The notes under the pieces are model-generated. The model did not search any database, had not been told where the DNA came from, and saw nothing but the letters and a program-made list of their open reading frames with translations. Shown here one piece after another: positions 31,773-37,628 of a stretch of 37,628 bases of DNA. Within the stretch, counting starts at the first letter, position 1; every line of letters starts with the position of its first letter. Origin of the DNA: Actinomadura roseirufa (GTDB lineage: Bacteria; Actinomycetota; Actinomycetes; Streptosporangiales; Streptosporangiaceae); assembly GCF_900659635.1 (NCBI RefSeq), contig NZ_CAACVB010000055.1, positions 1 through 37,628 of the forward strand. The letters run 5' to 3'. Made by a program: the position numbers and the translations under genes.

Positions 31773-31787
31773 GGGTAGGGTGGGCGC

Positions 31788-32270
31788 ATGAGGATGTCGA
31801 ACGGCGTGGAGTGGGCGCTGCACAGCTGCGTCACCCTCAGCCAGACCCGGCGGCCGGTGCCCGCGGCGCGGCTGGCCGAACTGCACGGCACGCCCCCGGC
31901 GTACACGGCCAAGCAGCTGCAGGCGCTGTCACGGGCGGGCATCGTCGGCTCCGTCGCCGGGCAGATCGGCGGCTACACGCTGACCAGACCGGCCGCGCAG
32001 ATCAGCGCGCTGGAGGTCGTGCGGGCCATCGACGGGGACGAACCGGCCTACCGGTGCGCCGAGATCAGGCAGCGCGGCCCGCTGGGCGTCCCCGCCGAGC
32101 GATGCGCACGTCCGTGCGCGATCTCCCGGGCGATGACGTCCGCTCAGGACGCGTGGTCGCGCGCACTCGCCGACATCTCCATCGCCGACCTGGCCGCCGC
32201 GATCGATGCCGACAGCGACGGCACCGCGATGGCCGACGTCCGCCGCTGGCTGACCGCCACCCACTCGTGA
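31788..32270 (+). CDS. Rrf2-family transcriptional regulator
   Basis: A 160-residue Rrf2 regulator. MSNGVEWALHSCVTLSQTRR and AARLAELHGTPPAYTAKQLQ, ALSRAGIVGSVAGQIGGYTL form the winged helix and wing; AISALEV-like dimer helix follows. Cys residues at 90, 106 and 110 could bind an Fe-S cluster or sense redox or thiol stress, as in IscR or NsrR, but spacing differs from both. The ATG at 31788 is 7 bases after TAGGGT and probably leaderless. Divergent from the MFS gene it likely represses both through the TCCGAGTT sites. Confidence 0.85.
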   Translation: MRMSNGVEWALHSCVTLSQTRRPVPAARLAELHGTPPAYTAKQLQALSRAGIVGSVAGQIGGYTLTRPAAQISALEVVRAIDGDEPAYRCAEIRQRGPLGVPAERCARPCAISRAMTSAQDAWSRALADISIADLAAAIDADSDGTAMADVRRWLTATHS

Positions 32271-32548
32271 CCTACGAGAACACGGCAGGACCAGAGCTTC
32301 AGAACACCTGAGGCGGCCTCGCGACGGGGACGGCGCCGCCTCCGCCGACCACGGCCCTTCGACTGACCACGGCCCTTCGACGCCGCCGCTCGGGGCCGGA
32401 TCAATGGCACAGGCTGTACTTCAGACCGGCAGCAGGCGGGATCGACCACGGTACCGCCTGCACGGCATATTTTTTCCCGGGAAATACATTTTGGAGAACG
32501 AGGAGGAAAAAAGCAATACAAGAGAAAAACCCTGCCCTGGAGGGATTC
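32271..32548. other. AT-rich regulatory region before the secreted protein
   Basis: The 278 bases have no gene. From about 32465 to 32535 the DNA is unusually AT-rich for this window. It has a perfect palindrome TTTCCCGGGAAA (32473-32484) and a GAGGAGG (about 32500) not followed by a start codon. TTGGAG (32491-32496) could be a -35, but no clear -10 matches it. Confidence 0.45.
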
Positions 32549-35026
32549 TTGAAAAGATCGTTAGGAATCGCGTCCGTGCCCCGGGGTCGCTCACCGGGTT
32601 CGGTGACCGGCTTACGCCGCTGGACCTCCGTCCTGGCCGCTTTACTGATCGCCGCCCCGGCCGCCCTGGTCGCCTTGCAGACTCCCCCTGCGCACGCCGG
32701 TTTGAGGATCGTCGGCGGCGACGTCGCCGGACACTTGTTCGGTCAGGTCCAGATATTCGGCGATGGAGAGTACGAGTGCACCGGCTCACTCATCCATCGG
32801 GAGTGGGTTCTTACCGCCAAGCACTGCACTCCCTCGGGCAGTCTCTATGAGGTGCGCATCGGCACCCTGCAGCAGGGCCAGGGCGGCGAAGTCAGGACGG
32901 TGGACATTCAGGCGCGCCATCCGGACGTGGATGTCACCCTGCTCCACCTGAGCAGTCCGGTGAGCCAGGCCAACTACGTCGTCCCCTACGACGACACCTG
33001 GCGAGTGCCCCCCATGAGAAACGTCGGGGTCCACGGCTGGGGAGCCACAGTCGAATTCGGGACCACTCCCTCGCCGGTGCTCAAGAGCGCGACGCTCAGG
33101 GTGGATCAGAACGATGCCGATCCCCCGCCCGGTGCCGGGGACGACTGGGGTTTTGCCGGGAGCCTGCTGTTGATGACCTCGCTCCACGGCGCCCCCTACC
33201 GCGGTGACTCAGGCGCAGGAGTGTTCTACGGCAACAGGGTCATGGGGGTCTTCACCAGCGGGCTTCGCGATGACGCGACGAGTGCGAGATATGGAGTGAA
33301 TCTGAATGCCATCAGAGGATGGGTCAGGCGGATCAGCGGGCAGCCGCCGACGCATAACCTGAATTGGCGTGTGATGGCCCTGGGATCGTCCACCACGTGG
33401 GGTGAGGGCAGTTCGCATGGCAACGGCTACCGCCAGGTGCTGGACCAGGGGTTGCAGAAGATCGCCGAGCGCAACGGCCAGGAGACCGGCGAGTCGCGTA
33501 CCGCCGCTGCGCTCAAGAGCGACACCGACGACACGCCCCAGGTGGACCTGGTCGGCACGGTCCGGGTGGGCACGATGGCCGACCGGGACAACGAGGGCTG
33601 GCGAGGGCTGAAGATCAACGAGATCGCCGGCAAGGCCGGTTGCCCCGTCAAGCTCTACCGGCCCAACGTCGTCACACTGATCGCCGGAGGCAACGACGTC
33701 GTCCAGAACTACCAGATGGACGGGGCCGTCGGCCGGCTGGAGTCGCTGATCGAGCAGATCGACCGGGACGCCGAAGAGGTCACCGTGCTGGTGTCGGGTG
33801 TGCAGCCCTTCAGCGATCCGGCCATGAACACCCGCGGTAAGGCGTTCTCCGCCCAGATCCCCTCCATGGTGGACCGGCTGGCGGGACGCGGACTGAACGT
33901 CGTGTACGTCGACATCAGCGCCCTGGGGTCATCCGATATCGGCTCTGATGGCATTCATCCCACCGACCAGGGCTACCAGAAGATCGGTGATGCGTTCGTC
34001 AAGGCGGCCGAGCACGCCAGCGAGCAGCATTTGATCCCGGAACCGTCCGAGCAGGATCCTGATGAGGTGTCCGACGCCTGCGGGACGAAGGACGACGGCT
34101 CGGGCGGTACGGGCGACAACGGCCCCGGCAAGCTGGGCGAGGGCTGGGATGACCGCGGCGTCGTCCAGTCCCAGCAGTTCCCCTCCAACAGCCGGTTCTG
34201 GATGACGGACATCAACAAGGACCACAAGGCCGAGTTCGTGGTGGTGGGTCCGGACCAGAAGTTCCGGTTCTGGTGGAACGGCGGACCGTCCGGCAAGAAC
34301 TGGGTCCCCTTCGTCGAAGGGCAGAACTCCTACACGCCCAAGGCCGGGGCGGTGGGCAACATGCTGCGCTTCGGCGACATGGACGGTGACGGTTTCCCCG
34401 ACTGCATGGTCGTCTCCCTGAACGGGACGATCGACCTGTACACATGGAAGGCCGACAACCCCTCCGGCGCGCGCATGTGCACCGACCACTACGAGGGTGT
34501 CGCCAACGTGTTCGCCAACGGCTCCAACGACGGCGACAGACCGCCCCTGAACATCGACCCGAACACCAAGATCCGTATCGCGGACGTCACCGGGGGCGGC
34601 CGGGACGACTATCTCCTGATCGAACCGGACGGCACCACGACCGCCTGGTACAACAAGGGCTTCCAGGTCAACCGCACCTATCAGTACCTGGAGTGGGAGG
34701 TCCCGCAGAGGATCAGCGGCCCCCTGCAGCTGCCCCGGGAGATCCGTTACGCCGACATCAACGGCGACAAGCGGGCCGACCGCATCCTGATCACCGCCAA
34801 CGGCGGTGCCCGCGCCTGGCTCAACGAAGGCCCCGGCGGCTCGGGCGGGACCTACCGTGACATCGGCAAGATCGCCGGGGACGCGGAGGTGCCGCCCAAG
34901 GACGTCCAGTTCGCCGACATGGACGGCGACGGCAAGGCCGACTTCCTGCGCATCGGCTGGACCGGCGTCACGCACGCCTGGCTCAACAAGCTCCCGGCGA
35001 ACTACTTCGACACCTTCCACCCCTGA
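32549..35026 (+). CDS. Secreted trypsin-like protease / SGNH hydrolase / FG-GAP repeat fusion
   Basis: An 825-residue secreted protein. Start TTG 32549 follows GGAGGG at good distance. Signal peptide: about 1-50, ending AHA. Trypsin domain 54-265 begins IVGG after Arg53; catalytic His92 (LTAKHC), Asp128 (DVTLLHL) and Ser221 (GDSGAG). SGNH domain 270-495: nucleophile Ser281 in GSSTTWG (usual GDS changed to GSS), NEGWRGLKINEI, Asn382 (GGND), Asp467 and His470 (DGIHPTDQGY). C-terminal FG-GAP/VCBS-like repeats 545-825 with Asp-rich loops (DMDGDGFPD, DINGDKRAD, DMDGDGKAD). An acidic Gly/Ser linker lies at 497-535. The SGNH plus FG-GAP part is common in actinomycete secreted hydrolases; the fused active-looking trypsin is unusual. 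Cleavage after Arg would let the protease activate itself. Confidence 0.8.
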   Translation: MKRSLGIASVPRGRSPGSVTGLRRWTSVLAALLIAAPAALVALQTPPAHAGLRIVGGDVAGHLFGQVQIFGDGEYECTGSLIHREWVLTAKHCTPSGSLYEVRIGTLQQGQGGEVRTVDIQARHPDVDVTLLHLSSPVSQANYVVPYDDTWRVPPMRNVGVHGWGATVEFGTTPSPVLKSATLRVDQNDADPPPGAGDDWGFAGSLLLMTSLHGAPYRGDSGAGVFYGNRVMGVFTSGLRDDATSARYGVNLNAIRGWVRRISGQPPTHNLNWRVMALGSSTTWGEGSSHGNGYRQVLDQGLQKIAERNGQETGESRTAAALKSDTDDTPQVDLVGTVRVGTMADRDNEGWRGLKINEIAGKAGCPVKLYRPNVVTLIAGGNDVVQNYQMDGAVGRLESLIEQIDRDAEEVTVLVSGVQPFSDPAMNTRGKAFSAQIPSMVDRLAGRGLNVVYVDISALGSSDIGSDGIHPTDQGYQKIGDAFVKAAEHASEQHLIPEPSEQDPDEVSDACGTKDDGSGGTGDNGPGKLGEGWDDRGVVQSQQFPSNSRFWMTDINKDHKAEFVVVGPDQKFRFWWNGGPSGKNWVPFVEGQNSYTPKAGAVGNMLRFGDMDGDGFPDCMVVSLNGTIDLYTWKADNPSGARMCTDHYEGVANVFANGSNDGDRPPLNIDPNTKIRIADVTGGGRDDYLLIEPDGTTTAWYNKGFQVNRTYQYLEWEVPQRISGPLQLPREIRYADINGDKRADRILITANGGARAWLNEGPGGSGGTYRDIGKIAGDAEVPPKDVQFADMDGDGKADFLRIGWTGVTHAWLNKLPANYFDTFHP

Positions 35027-35255
35027 CACCCACGCGGCGGCGGAACCGGTGATGCCACCACGTGAGCGATGACCCGCGGTGCCCGGAGGGACGACCACCG
35101 GGCACCGCAACATCATCAGCACCACCGGTCACATGACCAGCACCTTGGCAGGGATGTACTGAAGACAGTCCGCGCGCGCCCACGGGCTCCCGCGACTCCC
35201 AGGATCGGCTGGTCGCGGACCCGCGGGACCAGGGAGAACCTCGGTCACACAAGAT

Positions 35256-35284
35256 GAGCCCCCCAGCTTGTCGCCGGGGGGCTC
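35256..35284. terminator. Hairpin downstream of tRNA-Leu and the secreted-protein gene
   Basis: GAGCCCCCC and GGGGGGCTC form a 9-bp stem with an 11-base loop. It lies 44 bases downstream of the tRNA gene on the minus strand and 230 bases after the secreted-protein stop on the plus strand, so it may serve both. The rest of 35027-35327 has no gene. Confidence 0.6.
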
Positions 35285-35327
35285 GTTCCGTCAGTCTGAG
35301 AGCAGGACTTGCGTCACCACCCCCGAG

Positions 35328-35410
35328 TGGGCGAGGAGGGATTTGAACCCTCACATCCTTTCGGACACACGGACCTGAACCGTGCGCGTCTGCCGTTCCG
35401 CCACCCGCCC
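35328..35410 (-). tRNA. tRNA-Leu (CAG)
   Basis: The 83 bases fold as a class II tRNA: acceptor GGGCGGG pairs with CTCGCCC (with one G-T pair), D arm GTGGCGGAACGGCAGAC, anticodon arm CACGG-TTCAGGT-CCGTG with anticodon CAG, a long variable arm GTGTCCGAAAGGATG, T arm GAGGG-TTCAAAT-CCCTC and discriminator A at 35328. CCA is not encoded. A leucine tRNA also lies upstream of fhaA in Mycobacterium tuberculosis, so the order is conserved. Confidence 0.97.
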
Positions 35411-35542
35411 TTGGGTGTCGCTCCCGGTCACCCCGGGTGCTCGAAAAGGCTAGCACGGTCGCGGTGGTGGTTAGGTATCCAGATACTTCGAGCGAACCTT
35501 CACACCGATACGATCGTCTACCAGTGAGGAAGGGAGGTGCCC

Positions 35543-36298
35543 GTGGGCGTCATTCAGCGCTTCGAGCGACGGCTCGAGGGCATGGTCGAAGGAGCCTTCG
35601 CCCGGGCCTTCAAGTCCGAGCTCCAGCCGGTCGAGGTGGCCAGTGCTGTGCAGCGCGAGATGGACGATCGGGCGGCGATCGTGGCACAGGGCCGCACGCT
35701 GGTTCCGAACGACTTCGTCGTCGAGATCTCTCAGCAGGACGGGCAGCGGCTGCAGGTGTACGCCGACAGCCTGAGCCAGGAGCTGGCGAACCTCGCGCGG
35801 GAGTACGCGAAGGAGCAGGGGTACTCCTTCGTGGGCCCGGTGCGCGTGCGGTTCGAGAACGCCGGGGATCTCGCCACGGGCATGTTCCGCATCAGGTCCG
35901 GTGTGATCCGGGGCTCGACCGTCGAGGGCGGGGAGATCCGCCAGCCGGTGAGCGACGTACCGCAGGGGGGGCGGGGCGGCGCTTTCGGGGGGCATCCGCG
36001 GCTGCTGGTGACCACGGCGGTGGAGGGCTCCGACACCACTCAGCGCACCTATGAGATCAACACTCCGGTCACCCTGCTGGGCCGGGGCACCGACTGCGAC
36101 CTGCGTCTCGTCGATCCGGGCGTCTCCCGGCACCATGCCGAGATCCGCGTAGAAGGTCCCGAAGTCGTGCTCGTGGATCTAGGGTCGACCAACGGCTCGT
36201 TCGTGAACGGGCAGCCGATCCGGCGGGTCACGCTGGTCGACGGCTCCCGCGTCACGATGGGCCGCACAACCCTTGTGTTCCGCCGCGATAGGGAGTAA
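35543..36298 (+). CDS. fhaA: FHA-domain protein FhaA (DUF3662 + FHA)
   Basis: A 251-residue protein: N-terminal DUF3662 region (GVIQRFERRLEGMVEGAFAR, VEVASAVQREMDD, VRVRFENAGDLATGMFRI) and C-terminal FHA domain (VTLLGRGTDCDLRLVDPGVS, RHHAEIRVEGPEVVLVDLGS, TNGSFVNG) which binds phosphothreonine. The linker is short. FhaA acts with PknA/PknB signalling in cell-wall and division control, in M. tuberculosis binding the MviN/MurJ regulator. GTG 35543 is preferred over GTG 35537 because GGAGG is better spaced and the protein then starts MGVIQRFER, as in the family. It leads the fhaA-fhaB-pstP operon. Confidence 0.95.
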   Translation: MGVIQRFERRLEGMVEGAFARAFKSELQPVEVASAVQREMDDRAAIVAQGRTLVPNDFVVEISQQDGQRLQVYADSLSQELANLAREYAKEQGYSFVGPVRVRFENAGDLATGMFRIRSGVIRGSTVEGGEIRQPVSDVPQGGRGGAFGGHPRLLVTTAVEGSDTTQRTYEINTPVTLLGRGTDCDLRLVDPGVSRHHAEIRVEGPEVVLVDLGSTNGSFVNGQPIRRVTLVDGSRVTMGRTTLVFRRDRE

Positions 36299-36309
36299 CC
36301 CCGACTCCG

Positions 36310-36825
36310 ATGTCCGAATTCACCCTCACGCTGATCAAGCTGGCGTTCCTCGCGGTGCTCTGGCTCTTCGTCATCGCGGCCGTCGGTGTGATCAGGGCCG
36401 ACCTGTTCGGCTCGAAGGCGGCCTCGAAGGCGGCGTCGCGGGCCGCCCAGCCGCCCCGGCCCGCCAAGGCCGCCCGCCAGCCCAAGCCTCCGAGCGCGGC
36501 GCCGCCCCAGCAGCCGCACAGCGCCCAGCAGGGCGCCCCGACGAAGCTCGTCGTCGTCCAAGGTGAGCGGGCCGGGACCGTCATCGATCTGACGGGGGTG
36601 CCCATCACCATCGGCCGGGCGAATGACGCCACGCTCGTGGTGACCGACGACTACGCTTCGAGCCGGCATGCCCGACTTTATGCGCAGGACGGTCAGTGGA
36701 TCGTGGAAGATCTCGGCTCCACCAACGGGACCTATCTCGGACGCACGAAGGTGAGCCGGCCGATGCCGGTGCCCCCGGGAGTGCCGGTCCGGATCGGCAA
36801 GACCGTGATCGAGTTGCGCAAATGA
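36310..36825 (+). CDS. fhaB: FHA-domain protein FhaB (FipA-like)
   Basis: A 171-residue membrane-anchored protein. A single hydrophobic helix at about 7-28 (LTLIKLAFLAVLWLFVIAAV) is followed by a Pro/Ala/Lys-rich linker (about 35-75) and an FHA domain (80-170): PITIGRANDATLVVTDDYAS, SRHARLYAQDGQWIVEDLGS, TNGTYLG. The VTDDYAS region is the phosphorylated part in the mycobacterial homologue. It binds division or kinase partners (FipA with FtsZ/FtsQ in mycobacteria). It lies 11 bases after fhaA and overlaps pstP by ATGA, so it is part of the same operon. Confidence 0.95.
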   Translation: MSEFTLTLIKLAFLAVLWLFVIAAVGVIRADLFGSKAASKAASRAAQPPRPAKAARQPKPPSAAPPQQPHSAQQGAPTKLVVVQGERAGTVIDLTGVPITIGRANDATLVVTDDYASSRHARLYAQDGQWIVEDLGSTNGTYLGRTKVSRPMPVPPGVPVRIGKTVIELRK

Positions 36826-37628
36826 CCCTGGGAATCCGCTACGCCGCGCGCTCCGACGTCGGCATGCTGCGCGAGGGCAACGAGGACTCGGCGTACGCGG
36901 GGGCGCACCTGCTCGCGGTGGCCGACGGGATGGGCGGCCACGTCGGCGGGGAGATCGCCAGCGCCGCCGCGATCGAGGCGCTGCGGGGGCTCGACAAGGA
37001 CCTGCCGGCGACGGAGTTGCTGGCCGCGCTGGAGCACACGGTCAAGACGGCCAACGACAACCTGCACCGCATCGTCGAGTCCGACCCCGCCCTGCAGGGC
37101 ATGGGGACGACGCTGACCGCGATGCTGTGGGCGGGCAACCAGGTCGCGCTGGTGCACATCGGGGACTCCCGCGCCTATCTGCTGCGCGACGGCAGCCTCT
37201 TCCAGATCACGCACGACCACACGCTCGTGCAGTCGCTGGTCGACGAGGGGCGGATCAGCCCCGACGAGGCGGCCTCGCACCCGCAGCGCTCGCTGCTGCT
37301 GCGGGCGCTGGACGGCCGCGGTGAGGTCGATCCCGACCTGTCGCTGCGCGAGGCGAAGGTCGGCGACCGGTACCTGCTGTGCTCGGACGGCCTGTCGGGC
37401 GTCGTCACCGCGGAGACGATCTTCCAGGTGCTGACGGACGTGGCCGACCCGGAGCAGGCCGTCCGGCAGCTCATCGACCTGGCCAACCGGGGCGGCGGCC
37501 CGGACAACATCACCTGTGTGGTCGCGGACGTCGTCGACCTGGAGCGGCAGCCGCCGACGGGCGGGCCGGGGCACGCGGTCGGCGCGGCGGCCAACGCCTC
37601 GCCGCCGGACGCGCCCGGCCGCGGCCCG
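36822..37628 (+). CDS. pstP: PP2C Ser/Thr phosphatase PstP, N-terminal part
   Basis: The first 269 codons are present and the gene continues past the window. ATG 36822 overlaps the fhaB stop as ATGA. PP2C metal-binding motifs are visible: REGNEDSAY, LLAVADGMGGHVGGE, GTTLTAMLWAGNQVALVHIG, DSRAYLLRDG, LCSDGLSGVV and GGGPDNITCVV. This covers the whole catalytic domain; a membrane helix and extracytoplasmic tail, usual in the family, would follow. PstP reverses phosphorylation by PknA and PknB and acts on cell-wall and division proteins. In the usual order rodA/ftsW, pbpA, pknA and pknB come next. Confidence 0.95.
   Translation, partial: MTLGIRYAARSDVGMLREGNEDSAYAGAHLLAVADGMGGHVGGEIASAAAIEALRGLDKDLPATELLAALEHTVKTANDNLHRIVESDPALQGMGTTLTAMLWAGNQVALVHIGDSRAYLLRDGSLFQITHDHTLVQSLVDEGRISPDEAASHPQRSLLLRALDGRGEVDPDLSLREAKVGDRYLLCSDGLSGVVTAETIFQVLTDVADPEQAVRQLIDLANRGGGPDNITCVVADVVDLERQPPTGGPGHAVGAAANASPPDAPGRGP

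Noticed and set aside
32404..32850. 148-codon plus-strand frame overlapping the start of the secreted fusion
   Set aside because: The signal peptide and trypsin motifs are in another frame with a good ribosome site; this one reads through AT-rich regulatory DNA.
1..37628. CRISPR arrays, transposases, integrases or prophage genes
   Set aside because: No regular repeat-spacer pattern and no recognisable recombinase or phage protein was found on either strand.

Overview
The window is high-GC actinobacterial DNA. Codons end mostly in G or C, long spurious antisense frames are common, and several genes appear to be leaderless, with a -10 box about 7 bases before the start codon. The gene families (Scr1/DUF5753 regulators, HelR, FhaA-FhaB-PstP, Cmx/CmrA-type exporter) point to a soil actinomycete. 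Thermomonosporaceae (Actinomadura-like) is my guess; the sequence does not prove it.

Layout. (a) 1-4732: a hydroxyquinol-type aromatic-catabolism pair on the minus strand (maleylacetate reductase, cut by the window edge, and an intradiol dioxygenase), divergent from an IclR regulator. The regulator is followed by a sugar isomerase-like gene, an SDR and a methyltransferase. (b) 4761-7748: a HelR-type RNA polymerase-recycling ATPase with a 19-bp inverted repeat upstream that looks like a rifamycin-associated element, and an unknown gene. (c) 7888-14056: a regulator-rich accessory patch. It holds three tiny overlapping unknown genes divergent from a Scr1/DUF5753 regulator, a truncated regulator relic, a NUDIX hydrolase, a second XRE regulator, and a small CxxCxGxG protein overlapping a PIMT-like methyltransferase. 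(d) 14057-18967: a LexA, a TetR with its palindrome and a double-cupin gene, an SDR, and a large helicase-associated/WYL-like protein. (e) 19078-32270: regulator-plus-target modules: MerR / thioredoxin-reductase-like flavoprotein / DHA2 exporter; DHFR-like / TetR / epimerase; a Cmx-type exporter with a probable leader peptide; TetR / FAD monooxygenase; pentapeptide protein / CynX-NimT-type MFS / Rrf2. (f) 32549-35026: a secreted three-domain protein (trypsin + SGNH + FG-GAP). (g) 35256-37628: the conserved core, tRNA-Leu(CAG), fhaA, fhaB and pstP, which in many actinobacteria lies near oriC and continues to rodA/ftsW, pbpA, pknA and pknB.

The main theme is local control of detoxification or export. 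Almost every transporter or oxidoreductase sits beside its own regulator, with a readable inverted repeat in the shared promoter. The less ordinary items are the putative HelR control element, the leader peptide before the Cmx-type exporter, the trypsin-SGNH-FG-GAP fusion, the zinc-motif small protein coupled to a methyltransferase, and the three-gene micro-operon beside the Scr1-like regulator.
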